From: Streptomyces endocoffeicus
Lineage (GTDB): Bacteria; Actinomycetota; Actinomycetes; Streptomycetales; Streptomycetaceae
Length of the DNA: 64,000 nt
Direction: 5' to 3'
Assembly: GCF_016741935.1 (NCBI RefSeq)
Contig: NZ_JAERRG010000024.1
Span: 1-64,000 of the forward strand
Below are positions 25,654 through 33,182 of the stretch, one piece after another (the first letter of the stretch is position 1; each line of letters starts with the position of its first letter). A program made the translations under genes and the position numbers. Under the pieces are notes generated by a model, which saw nothing but the letters and a program-made list of their open reading frames with translations, was not told the DNA's origin and searched no databases.

Positions 25654-27018
25654 TCATAGGCCGTGCCGGCGGCTGCGCCACGCTCCGGCCGCGGGTCGCT
25701 CCAGGCCCAGGTTGTCGCGCAGCGTCCGGCCCTCGTACTCGGTCCGGAACACGTCCCGCCGCTGGAGTTCCGGCACCACCTGACGAACGAAGTCCTCGAA
25801 GGCGCCCGGCGTGTGGACGGCGCCCAGGGTGAAACCGTCGCAGGCGCCTTCGGTGAACCATCGCTCCATGCCGTCGGCGACCTCGGCGGCGGTGCCGACG
25901 AAAGTGCCCTCGACGCGGCCGCCATAGCGCTTGCCCAGTTCCCGCAGCGTCAGGCCCTCGCGCCGAGTCATCTCCACGACCTCCTTGTAGTGGCCCTGGA
26001 CACCGGGAACATCCACATCGGGCAGCGGCTCGTCGAGCGGGAGACCCGAGAGGTCGACGTCCAAGTGGTAGGACAGAGTCGACAGCCCCGCCAGCGGCGG
26101 TACCAGGTCGGCCAGTTCATCCGCGGACCGCTGTGCCGCCTCGGTGGTGGGGCCGATGACGGGGGTCGCCATCGGCAGGATCTTGACGTCCTCGGGGCGA
26201 CGGCCATGGCGCTCGGCGCGGCCCTTGATGTCCTGGTAGAACTCACGGGCCGACTCGAGCGAGGCGTGGCTGCAGAAGATGACGTCCGACCAGCGGGCCG
26301 CGAAGTCACGCCCCTTGGGCGAGGCGCCGGCCTGGATGATCACCGGATAGCCCTGCGGCGGACGCGCCACGTTGAGCGGGCCCCGGACACTGAACCACTC
26401 CCCCTCATGGTCGATGTGGCGCACACGCTCGGGTTCGGCGAACAGCGGGGTGTCCGGGTCGAGGACGAGAGCGTCGTCCTCCCAGCTGTCCCAGAGCTTG
26501 CAGGCCACTTCGAGGAACTCATCGGCCCGCTCGTAGCGCTTGTCCCGGTCGATGTGACGATCGTTGCCGAAGTTGCGCGCTTCGGAGTCCTGGAAGGAAG
26601 TGACCACGTTCCAAGCGGCCCGGCCGTCGCTGATGTGATCGGTCGTGGCGAACGAACGTGCCACCGGGAAGGGTTCCAGATAACTGGTGGAGACGGTGGC
26701 GGCCAGGCCGATGTGGTCGGTGACGGCCGCGATCGACGCCAGGATGGGGGTGGGGTCGAGGCGCAGGGACCCGAGCGATCCGTACCGGAGCTGGCTGTCC
26801 ATGCTGTTGCCGAGGCGGTCCGGTACGGACAGGATGTCCGCGAAGAACATCAGGTCGAACTTGCCCTCTTCGAGCACCCTGCCGATGTGTTGGTAATGGG
26901 ATGCGGACAGCCAGTTCCGGTCGGCGCCCGGGTGGCGCCAGCCGCCGGGCCGACCGGGACCCGCGGTCACGAAGGCGGCCAGATGCATGTGGTTCGTATG
27001 GTTCCGGGAGCTGTTCAT
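25654..27018 (-). CDS. NtaA/SnaA/DszA-family flavin monooxygenase (operon A)
   Basis: A 454-residue FMNH2-dependent monooxygenase of the bacterial-luciferase-like NtaA/SnaA/DszA branch. Signatures: FADILSVPD near residue 60, the family core SDGRAAWNVVTSF with NFG following, and PQGYPVIIQAGASPKGRDFAA. Characterised relatives desulfurise dibenzothiophene sulfone or oxidise nitrilotriacetate. In an operon with an SsuABC-like importer and an SsuE-like reductase, cleavage of a C-S bond in an imported organosulfur compound is the natural reading. The exact substrate is not deducible, so I give no symbol. Start ATG lies 58 bases after the binding-protein stop. Confidence 0.88.
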   Translation of the reverse strand: MNSSRNHTNHMHLAAFVTAGPGRPGGWRHPGADRNWLSASHYQHIGRVLEEGKFDLMFFADILSVPDRLGNSMDSQLRYGSLGSLRLDPTPILASIAAVTDHIGLAATVSTSYLEPFPVARSFATTDHISDGRAAWNVVTSFQDSEARNFGNDRHIDRDKRYERADEFLEVACKLWDSWEDDALVLDPDTPLFAEPERVRHIDHEGEWFSVRGPLNVARPPQGYPVIIQAGASPKGRDFAARWSDVIFCSHASLESAREFYQDIKGRAERHGRRPEDVKILPMATPVIGPTTEAAQRSADELADLVPPLAGLSTLSYHLDVDLSGLPLDEPLPDVDVPGVQGHYKEVVEMTRREGLTLRELGKRYGGRVEGTFVGTAAEVADGMERWFTEGACDGFTLGAVHTPGAFEDFVRQVVPELQRRDVFRTEYEGRTLRDNLGLERPAAGAWRSRRHGL

Positions 27019-27076
27019 CGGGGTCTTTCTGCCTGAGAGTTACGCGGCCGTGGACTGTCCGGGATCGGTGCCGAGG

Positions 27077-28201
27077 TCACTTCCGCAGTTCGGCGGCGAC
27101 CGTCTTCCTGATGGAATCGAAGCGGGTGTCCCGCAGGAACCCGGCCACATCGATCTTGGACGGGTAGACGCCCAGGGCGTGGAAGTTGTCGGCGAGGTCC
27201 TGGGTGCTCTCGATCGCCTTGCCGTCGACCGGCGCGAGGGCATCGGCGTTCGAGTCGGACAGGAGCTTCTCGCGGGTCAGCTCCAGGTAGACGTCGCGCT
27301 CCATATCCGTCGAGCCGAAGCCGCCGATGCGGTCGAAGAACTCGACGCTCTTGTCGGGCGACCGGTTGATGCTCCGCTGCGCGTCACGGACGGCGCGCAC
27401 GGTCTTCGCCACCGCTTCGGGATAGTCCTTCACCAACGACTCACTGGCCACGTAGAAGCTGTAGTCGTACGTCTTGACTCCGGGCAGGCCGCGCGCCTTG
27501 TGCCGGGCCTTGGCCAGGCCGATCGCGGGCTGCCAGCTGATCCAGGCGTCGACCTTGCCGTTGGCGAACGCGGACTCCGCGTCGGCGGCTGGCAGGTTGA
27601 CGTAGTCGATATCGTCCAGCCGCAATCCGGCGGTCTCCAGGTACTTGATGAGGCTGTAGGTGCCGGTCGTGCCCTTCTGGTCGGCGATCCGCTTGCCCTT
27701 GAGGTCCGCGGCGCCGCGGATGGCCGAGCCGCGCGGCACGAGGATCTCGACCTCTGTGCCGGGCAGCGGGTAGGCGGCGAGCGGCACGATCGGGACGTCA
27801 CCGCCGACCGCGTAGGCGACGGCGGTGGCGGTGGCGAAGGAGAAGTCGACGCTTCCGGCCTTGAAGGCCTCCATGACGGGCAGGGAGGCGGTGAACCCCG
27901 ACGGCCAGGAGACGGTCGTGCCGCCGAGAGTCCTGCCGAGGTTCACGCCGTTCATCTTGTGGCGGAGGGCCGCGGGTATGCCGGTCTTGCCGCTTCCGAT
28001 AACCGCGAAGCGGAGCTTTTGGGGCACTCCGTCCGCGAGCGGCTTGATCCCCGGTGCGGCTGTCTTGTCCGCACCGCAGGCCGCGAGGGCGGGGGTGAGG
28101 GCGGCGATGCCGCCAAGGGCGAGGAGTCCACGGCGTGAGAGCCCGTCGGCGGGAGTCGCGGGGGTGGCGGAGCGGGAGGTGATAAGGCGGAGTCTGGGCA
28201 T
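27077..28201 (-). CDS. SsuA-like substrate-binding lipoprotein
   Basis: A 374-residue ABC binding protein of the aliphatic sulfonate/nitrate/taurine type. The N terminus has a twin-arginine motif (SRRGLLALGG, Arg23-24) followed by a lipobox LAAC with Cys42, so it is probably a Tat-exported lipoprotein. The mature domain begins KLRFAVIGSGKTGIP and contains GSVDFSFATATAVAYA and KGKRIADQKGTTGTYSLIKYL, typical of SsuA. It is third in the operon, after permease and ATPase. The 127 bases before it carry a triple 18-base repeat. Confidence 0.88.
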   Translation of the reverse strand: MPRLRLITSRSATPATPADGLSRRGLLALGGIAALTPALAACGADKTAAPGIKPLADGVPQKLRFAVIGSGKTGIPAALRHKMNGVNLGRTLGGTTVSWPSGFTASLPVMEAFKAGSVDFSFATATAVAYAVGGDVPIVPLAAYPLPGTEVEILVPRGSAIRGAADLKGKRIADQKGTTGTYSLIKYLETAGLRLDDIDYVNLPAADAESAFANGKVDAWISWQPAIGLAKARHKARGLPGVKTYDYSFYVASESLVKDYPEAVAKTVRAVRDAQRSINRSPDKSVEFFDRIGGFGSTDMERDVYLELTREKLLSDSNADALAPVDGKAIESTQDLADNFHALGVYPSKIDVAGFLRDTRFDSIRKTVAAELRK

Positions 28202-28275
28202 GGTGAGGTCCTTGGCATTCCGCGGGGACGCGGATAAGGGGGTACGGGGGTGAGCCGGGGACGGTCGGTCCGCAG

Positions 28276-28329
28276 CCGGTGTCCGGGCTGAAACCGGTGT
28301 CCCGGCTGAAACCGGTGTCCGGGCTGATT
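28276..28329. repeat. Three tandem 18-base repeats
   Basis: Three consecutive copies of CCGGTGTCCGGGCTGAAA (28276-28293, 28294-28311, 28312-28329), the second with one change and the third with two. They lie between the ATPase stop and the binding-protein start of sulfur operon A, abutting the stop codon. In the transcript they would form a GC-rich spacer that could set the relative expression or stability of the binding-protein message. Confidence 0.8.
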
Positions 28330-29108
28330 CAGGCGGCTTCGGTGCCGGCGGACGCGGGTTCGAGCAGGTCCTGGAGGATCTCCTCCTTCCAGGCCACGAG
28401 GCGCGGGTGCCCGCGCCGCTCCCCGCGGGGAAGGCCGACCCTCAGGTCTCGTCCGACCGAGCCGGCCGCCAGGACCAGTACGCGGTCGGAGAGCACCAGC
28501 GCTTCCTCCACGTCATGGGTGACGAGCAGGACGGTGCGCGGCTGGTCCAGCCAGAGCCGTTCGACGAGTTGCTGCATTCTGATCCGCGTGATGGCGTCCA
28601 GGGCACCGAACGGCTCGTCCAGAAGCAGGAGTTCGGGGTGGTGCAGCAAGGCACGGGCGAGGGCGACTCGCTGCTTCTGTCCTCCGGACAGTTCGGTCGG
28701 CCAGGCACTTCCCCGGCCGTCCAGGCCCACGGCCCGCAGCAGTGAACGCGCCTCGTGCCTGCGGCCGTTGACGCCCAGCCGGACGTTGTCCTCGACGCTG
28801 CGCCAGGGCAACAGGCGGTCCTCCTGGAACATCATGCGGGCCGTGGCGGGCCCCGGTCCGCTTCCGTGGAGGGTGACACTGCCTGTGCTCGGCTGCTCGA
28901 GGCCGGCGATGATCCGCAGCAGTGTGCTCTTGCCCACGCCGCTGGGGCCGAGGAAGGAGACGAAGGAGCCGGGCTCGATCTCCAGGTCGAGGTTCCGCAG
29001 AATCCACCGATCGCCGTACTGCCGGCCCACTGAGTCAAGCGAAAGCCCGGCGCCCTTGGAAGCGTGCGGACGGGTCACGGGGACGGGCGGCGGTAGCTGG
29101 GATGCCAT
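28329..29108 (-). CDS. SsuB-like ABC transporter ATPase
   Basis: A 259-residue nitrate/sulfonate/taurine-type ABC ATPase. Walker A is GPSGVGKST (residues 54-62), Q-loop MFQEDRLLPW, signature LSGGQKQR (about 140), Walker B LLLLDEPFGALD and the H-loop VTHDVEEAL. It overlaps the permease stop by 34 bases, so translation is coupled. It energises import of the organosulfur compound bound by the downstream lipoprotein. Confidence 0.92.
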   Translation of the reverse strand: MASQLPPPVPVTRPHASKGAGLSLDSVGRQYGDRWILRNLDLEIEPGSFVSFLGPSGVGKSTLLRIIAGLEQPSTGSVTLHGSGPGPATARMMFQEDRLLPWRSVEDNVRLGVNGRRHEARSLLRAVGLDGRGSAWPTELSGGQKQRVALARALLHHPELLLLDEPFGALDAITRIRMQQLVERLWLDQPRTVLLVTHDVEEALVLSDRVLVLAAGSVGRDLRVGLPRGERRGHPRLVAWKEEILQDLLEPASAGTEAA

Positions 29109-29986
29109 CGCAGGATCCTTCGTTCGATGAGCCGGGTGAGGAGGTCGGCGAGCAGGCCGGCGCAGGCATACAAGACGATGGCGAGCACGATCTGATCGGT
29201 GCGGAGCATCTGGCGCGCGTCCTGGGCGAGGTAGCCGATTCCGTCACTGGCCGAGATGGTCTCGGCGATCACGAGCGTGATCCAGGCGACGCCCAGGGAG
29301 TAGCGGATGCCGGCCAGAATGGTGGGCATCGCGCCGGGAACCGCGATCTCCCGCACCAGGGCCCATCGCCCCAGTCCGTAGGAGCGGCCGAGCTGGAGCA
29401 GTTTGGGGTCCACTCCGCGGATACCGGTGACGGTGTTCAGGTAGATGGGAAAGAACGTGCCCAGCGCCACGAGAAGGATCTTGGGCTCCTCGCCGATGCC
29501 GAACCAGGCGATCATCAGGGGCACCAGGGCCAGGTGCGGGATGGTGCGGACCATCTGCAGTGAGCGGTCCAGAAGTATGTCCGCGACTTTGGACATGCCC
29601 ACCAGAAACCCGAGCATGAGGCCGGTGACCGCGCCGAGCCCGAACCCCTGCGCGATGCGGCGCAGACTGGCGAGGATGTGCCGCTGGAGTTCGCCGGTGG
29701 CGGCGAGATCGGAACCTGCCCGTACCACCACCTCGGGGGCGGGCAGTACGGAGGGCGGGAGGACGCCGATCCGAGCGGTGACCTGCCAGACCACGAGAGC
29801 CAGCAGCGGTACCGCCCAGGGGCCGACCACACGGCCGACGGCGGGTAGCCGGCTGACGATCCGGCGCGGGACAGGGGATCGGGACGAGGGTGGCACCGGC
29901 CCGCGCCCCGCTTCCGATCCGGTGCTCCCCACCGGCGCGGAAGGGGGCTGACCCCCTTCTTTTGTGAGCAGTTGCCGCTCGGGCAT
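29075..29986 (-). CDS. SsuC-like ABC transporter permease
   Basis: A 303-residue inner-membrane permease with about six helices after a disordered Pro/Ser/Arg-rich N-terminal tail of 50 residues. The EAA loop reads GLGRWALVREIAVPGAMPTILAGIRYSLGVAW, characteristic of the SsuC/TauC/NrtB group. It is the first structural gene of the operon. ATG at 29986 has a good AAAGGGAG site, which could pair with an upstream CTCC only five bases away, suggesting sequestration in a small hairpin. Confidence 0.9.
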   Translation of the reverse strand: MPERQLLTKEGGQPPSAPVGSTGSEAGRGPVPPSSRSPVPRRIVSRLPAVGRVVGPWAVPLLALVVWQVTARIGVLPPSVLPAPEVVVRAGSDLAATGELQRHILASLRRIAQGFGLGAVTGLMLGFLVGMSKVADILLDRSLQMVRTIPHLALVPLMIAWFGIGEEPKILLVALGTFFPIYLNTVTGIRGVDPKLLQLGRSYGLGRWALVREIAVPGAMPTILAGIRYSLGVAWITLVIAETISASDGIGYLAQDARQMLRTDQIVLAIVLYACAGLLADLLTRLIERRILRWHPSYRRPSP

Positions 29987-30010
29987 GGATCTCCCTTTCA
30001 GGAGTGATCG

Positions 30011-30067
30011 CCTCGGTCCTCACCCGCACAGGAGTCGACGCAGGAGCCGAACCGAGGGTGAGGCCAT
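30011..30067 (-). promoter_or_regulatory. Interlocking inverted repeats and 15-codon mini-ORF in operon A leader
   Basis: Read on the minus strand, CCTCACCC pairs with a downstream GGGTGAGG (8 of 8), and an overlapping CCTCGGT pairs with ACCGAGG (7 of 7). The order (first half 1, first half 2, second half 1, second half 2) is that of an H-type pseudoknot or of two mutually exclusive stems. The same segment encodes MASPSVRLLRRLLCG and a stop (30067-30020), but without a ribosome-binding site, so coding is doubtful. The structure ends about 25 bases before the permease ATG. Confidence 0.45.
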
Positions 30068-30211
30068 GGGAGGGTTCCCGCGCGCGGCGGGTGATGTGAA
30101 GGACACACTGCCCGGGCTGAGCCAAGGGCCGAGTCAAGGGCGGCGTGCCTGGGAAACGCTCACGTGCGAGAGCCGGGCTCGCCCGGACGTGAAGCTACGA
30201 AGTGATCAAGA

Positions 30212-30343
30212 TCAGCGACAGCGCGCGCTGGAGCTGCGCATGAGGTCGATGTGCCGACGGCACGTCAACTCGGTCCGCCACGGGAAGGCGATCACGACGG
30301 CCAGGCGGGCGGGACCCCGCCGTGACTGGGCATCGCGATGCAT
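30212..30343 (-). CDS. Leader peptide of sulfur operon A
   Basis: A 43-codon ORF ending in CRRHIDLMRSSSARCR and a stop. The RRHIDLxRxxSAxCR ending matches a class of very short actinobacterial proteins annotated as putative leader peptides, often found before sulfur-metabolism operons. ATG at 30343 has GGGGAG with 6-base spacing and lies about 64 bases after the predicted transcript start; an internal GTG would give a 28-residue form. The permease follows 225 bases after the stop. Cys codons (TGC, TGT) in the last 16 residues suggest that ribosome stalling under cysteine limitation controls the downstream RNA; this is inferred. A similar peptide precedes operon B. Confidence 0.8.
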   Translation of the reverse strand: MHRDAQSRRGPARLAVVIAFPWRTELTCRRHIDLMRSSSARCR

Positions 30344-30413
30344 CTGGAACTCCCCTGGACTTGGAGGACGGCCGTCTGGCGTGCGCTCCGAGCCTCGCGG
30401 AGCACTTGCGGGG

Positions 30414-30442
30414 ATCATAACCACAGCTGCATCTATGTGCAA
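30414..30442 (-). promoter_or_regulatory. Near-consensus promoter of sulfur operon A
   Basis: On the minus strand TTGCAC (30442-30437) and TATGAT (30419-30414) are separated by exactly 17 bases, a good vegetative-sigma promoter and unusually consensus-like for this GC-rich DNA. It would start transcription near 30407, ahead of the leader peptide. Confidence 0.7.
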
Positions 30443-30447
30443 ACATC

Positions 30448-30455
30448 TGTATACA
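30448..30455. promoter_or_regulatory. TGTATACA palindrome, candidate GntR operator
   Basis: A perfect 8-base palindrome TGTATACA inside the AT-rich stretch ATCTGTATACACTTGTATCG lies between the operon A promoter and the divergent GntR-family start at 30495. FadR-subfamily operators commonly contain TTGTATACAA-like cores. Binding here could repress both directions. Confidence 0.45.
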
Positions 30456-30494
30456 CTTGTATCGAGTGGTGGACGAGACGACAAGGAAGAGGAC

Positions 30495-31160
30495 GTGACC
30501 GCTTCACAGGACGATGGACGCACCATCAGCCACTACGCCCGCATCCGGCAGAGCATCGTCAATGGGCAGGCGGGACCGGGGACCGTTCTGATCCCATCGG
30601 CTCTGAGCGCCGAGTACAACGTGTCACGCACCCCGGTGCGGGAGGCCCTGATCAGGCTTGAGCAGGACGGGCTGGTCGAGCAGGCGACTCGCGGCTACGT
30701 GGTCCGTACCCGTACCCCGGAGGAGATCCTGCAGATCTGCGAGGCGCGCATCGCGCTCGAGTCGACGATCGCCCAAGCCGCCGCCATGCGACGGACGGAA
30801 CTCGACCTCGCCCGTCTCGTCCACGTCCACGAGAGCACGGCGGACACCACCGATCCCGCCGAACTGCGGGACCGCAACAGCGAATGGCACGTGGTGCTGC
30901 GCGAGGCCGGGCACAACCCCACCATCTCCGAGCTGATGGACCGTCTGGACGCCCAGTTGAAGACGTACGACGCACACACCTCTTCGGCCACCGACCTGCC
31001 CGAAAACCTCGAGCAGATCCTCACGGAGCACGCGGGGATCCTGGACGCGGTACGACACCGCGACGCGTCCGCCGCGCGCGACCGCATGATCGCGCACCAG
31101 AGCCGCACCCGTGACCTGCGCCTCGGCGCGCTGGCCCGGTCGGCGCGGGGCACGTCGTAG
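30495..31160 (+). CDS. GntR-family regulator (FadR/FCD type)
   Basis: A 221-residue regulator with an N-terminal winged helix (about 10-75; ALSAEYNVSRTPVREALIRLEQDGLV) and an all-helical FCD effector domain (80-210), whose metal-site residues lie in segments such as RDRNSEWHVVLREAGHN and EHAGILDAVRHRDASAA. The GTG start at 30495 follows GGAAGAGG; the long upstream extension of the frame overlaps the leader region and is not real. It is divergent from sulfur operon A and probably represses it in response to a small carboxylate or sulfonate. No target elsewhere in the window is evident. Confidence 0.88.
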   Translation: MTASQDDGRTISHYARIRQSIVNGQAGPGTVLIPSALSAEYNVSRTPVREALIRLEQDGLVEQATRGYVVRTRTPEEILQICEARIALESTIAQAAAMRRTELDLARLVHVHESTADTTDPAELRDRNSEWHVVLREAGHNPTISELMDRLDAQLKTYDAHTSSATDLPENLEQILTEHAGILDAVRHRDASAARDRMIAHQSRTRDLRLGALARSARGTS

Positions 31161-31184
31161 TGCCGGCCTTCCGCGATCCGCTCC

Positions 31185-31228
31185 AGTCGGGTAGCCGGGT
31201 CACGGCAACATGACCCGGCTGCCCGACT
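31185..31228. terminator. 18-base-pair bidirectional terminator
   Basis: Arms 31185-31202 and 31211-31228 pair along 18 positions (17 Watson-Crick and one G-U) with an 8-base loop. It lies between the convergent GntR-family and phosphonatase-like genes, touching the stop codon of the latter, and should end both transcripts. Confidence 0.85.
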
Positions 31229-31899
31229 CAGTCGAAGTGCACGAGCACTTCTCCCAGGTTGTCGGCGATAGCGGTGTGCGGTGCGGCCTCGAGCCGCTCC
31301 CTCCCGTGTGCTCCGCCGAGGACTCCGATGACGTGTCCGGCTCCGGAGCGGGTACCGGCGAGCAGGTCGTTGGCCGTGTCGCCGGCGACGAGGACGCGCT
31401 GCACCGCGTCGATCCCGAGGCTGATGACCGCGGTGAGGATCAGGTCGGGGTAGGGGCGGCCGCGGAGTGTTCCGGACTGGGCCACGGTGAGGTCGACGAG
31501 GTCGCGCCAGCCGAGGGTGTCGAGGAGCGCGTCCTGGACCGCGGCGTCGAAGCCGGTCATGAGGCAGGTCTTGACTCCGCGTTGTCGCAGGGCGACGAGG
31601 ACTTCCTCGGCGCCGTCCCTGGCGGGCAGCTCACCGGCAAGCACTGCCTTGAGCATGAGGTCCACGAAGTTCTGGTGGGCTTCCGCGGCCTTGTGCGGAT
31701 CGGGCGCCAAGTGGTCGAACATGTCGTTCTTCGCCATGCCGCGCAAGGGCTGGAGCGTTTCCGGGGTGATCGCGTCGAGACCGGCGAGCGACAGGGCTTC
31801 GTCCACGGCCCGTTCGACGATGCCGTTGTCCGCGATGGTGGTGCCGGCCATGTCGAGGACGGCCAGGTCGATCACTGGGGAGTGGTCGTGGTGGGGCAC
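31228..31899 (-). CDS. Phosphonatase-like HAD hydrolase
   Basis: A 223-residue HAD-superfamily enzyme of the PhnX-related branch. The nucleophile loop is DMAGTT (16-21) instead of the usual DxDGT, the motif 2 Thr is in MTGFD (about 115), an Arg (RGRPYPD, 148) replaces the usual motif 3 Lys, and GDTANDL (173-179) is motif 4. The cap segment RGMAKNDMF has a Lys at residue 57, which by eye aligns with the Schiff-base Lys of phosphonoacetaldehyde hydrolase. If that alignment is right, C-P bond cleavage is possible. GTG start with AAGGA upstream; it follows the RpiR regulator by 15 bases. Confidence 0.82.
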   Translation of the reverse strand: MPHHDHSPVIDLAVLDMAGTTIADNGIVERAVDEALSLAGLDAITPETLQPLRGMAKNDMFDHLAPDPHKAAEAHQNFVDLMLKAVLAGELPARDGAEEVLVALRQRGVKTCLMTGFDAAVQDALLDTLGWRDLVDLTVAQSGTLRGRPYPDLILTAVISLGIDAVQRVLVAGDTANDLLAGTRSGAGHVIGVLGGAHGRERLEAAPHTAIADNLGEVLVHFD

Positions 31900-31914
31900 T
31901 GGAGTGTGTTCCTT

Positions 31915-32799
31915 CTACAGGGAGTGTTCGATCGTGGTGTCGGCCATCACGTCGAGCGCTTTGGTCGATGCTTGGGGGCGGCGGACCGCGATGCCGACGA
32001 AGAGAGCGTCGACGACCCCCAGATGGGCGAGGCGGCTGGCCATCGCTTCGAGGCGGAAGCCGTATTCAGGTCCTCCCGCGATCAGCGCGGCGTCCACGAC
32101 GCGGGTCAGGGGCGAGTTGGTGAAGCTGGTGATGGCGACGGTGAAGGCGCCTGCCGCCCGCGCCGCCTCCGCGGCCCGCAGTGACTCGCGGCTGGCACCG
32201 GTGTGGCTGACGACGAGGCATACACAGGACTCGTCGAGGTGGCGTGCGGCCAGGTGCTGGGCCATGACATCGGTGGGGAACATCGTGACGAGGCCGAGCG
32301 CGGAGAGCCGGTAGGCGGCGTCGTGGGCCGGCGCCGCGGAGGTGCCGTTGCCGATGACGAGGACGCGGCCGGCCGCGGCGATGCGGTCGATGGTGAGTGA
32401 CAGCGACTCGGGGTCGACGGTCCGTGCCGCGTCGACCAGGGCCCTGCCGCTGCGGCGCAGGACGCGGTCGAGGATGTCACCGGCAGGCGTCTGGCCGTCT
32501 ATCCCCTCTTCATGGGCGAGTTCCTGCTCCTCCTCGCCTTGCTGGGCGAGGTCGCGTGTGATGGCGAGCTTGACGTCCTGGTAGCCCCGGTACCCGATGC
32601 GCTGGCAGGCACGGACCGCCGAGGACTGTGCGACGCCGGCCCTTTGGGCGAGCTCGGTCACCGAGCCGCGCACCACCGCTTCGGGGTCGCTGAGGATCAG
32701 CTCGATGAACCGCTTGTCCGTCGTGCCCAGGCCGGGCAGCGCGGCTTGGGCACGAGTGACGAATTCACCGCTCACCAGGGACGACTTGGCCGCAACCAC
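31915..32799 (-). CDS. RpiR/MurR-family transcriptional regulator
   Basis: A 294-residue regulator with the N-terminal RpiR helix-turn-helix (SVTELAQRAGVAQSSAVRACQRIGYRGYQDVK, about 45-77) and a SIS phosphosugar-binding domain (130-260; GRVLVIGNGTSAAPAHDAAYRLSALG). The GTG start has GAGG close upstream. It is co-transcribed with the phosphonatase-like hydrolase and divergent from the aminotransferase and importer. RpiR proteins usually sense phosphorylated metabolites, fitting an organophosphorus locus. Confidence 0.9.
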   Translation of the reverse strand: MVAAKSSLVSGEFVTRAQAALPGLGTTDKRFIELILSDPEAVVRGSVTELAQRAGVAQSSAVRACQRIGYRGYQDVKLAITRDLAQQGEEEQELAHEEGIDGQTPAGDILDRVLRRSGRALVDAARTVDPESLSLTIDRIAAAGRVLVIGNGTSAAPAHDAAYRLSALGLVTMFPTDVMAQHLAARHLDESCVCLVVSHTGASRESLRAAEAARAAGAFTVAITSFTNSPLTRVVDAALIAGGPEYGFRLEAMASRLAHLGVVDALFVGIAVRRPQASTKALDVMADTTIEHSL

Positions 32800-33182
32800 G
32801 GAACCTCACTTCGCTCGCCATGCACGGATCGACTGTCGATGCCGGATGGAGGCTAGCACGGGATGGATTATCCATCCTGGCTTCCAAGCTATATCTGGAT
32901 AGTTCATCCTTCGGTAACCCCGGCTTGGTTCGCGCGCCACCCCCGACTCCGAGCCTGACACCACCGACGCAGGTCGGCAGGTGTTCGAACGCCCCTGCGC
33001 CGAGCGGCCGCACGGGACGGCGGCACCGACCCGAAGTGACCCCGAGAACACGGAGAGTCACTAAGGCTTTCAGATGGCCTGTCGGGCCCATCGACATCGG
33101 CGCGGCACCAAGACCCCGCACCAGGGCCTTGCGTCCGCCGCCTCCGGGCGGCCGATCAACTCCGGAAACGAGGAACAACCCC
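32800..33182. other. Divergent control region of the RpiR locus
   Basis: This 383-base region lies between the RpiR gene and the aminotransferase. The AT-rich part from 32855 to 32915 holds two operator-like palindromes. The remainder (32920-33170) is GC-rich without a supported gene and would be a long untranslated leader if transcription toward the aminotransferase starts near the operators. Confidence 0.6.
32861..32909. promoter_or_regulatory. Paired palindromes, candidate RpiR operators
   Basis: Site 1 is GGATGGATTATCCATCC (32861-32877), a perfect 7-base inverted repeat around TTA. Site 2, GGATAGTTCATCC (32897-32909), matches its right part; the two share TGGATnnTyCATCC. The site centres are 34 bases apart, about three helical turns, suiting cooperative binding by an RpiR dimer or tetramer. 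They lie between the divergent RpiR and aminotransferase genes. Confidence 0.6.

Larger units (their letters stand above)
29987..30494. other. Divergent leader and control region of sulfur operon A
   Basis: This 508-base region holds, on the minus strand, a near-consensus promoter (30414-30442), a 43-codon leader peptide (30212-30343), and a structured segment with two interlocking inverted repeats (30011-30060) just before the permease. On the plus strand it holds the promoter and operator area of the GntR regulator. No other gene is supported. Confidence 0.7.

Noticed and set aside
25654..27018. Naming the monooxygenases ntaA, snaA or dszA
   Set aside because: The family is shared by enzymes with different substrates; by-eye motifs cannot separate them, so no symbol is given.
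28276..28329. CRISPR-like repeat array
   Set aside because: The 18-base units are directly adjacent with no spacers, and no cas genes are present.
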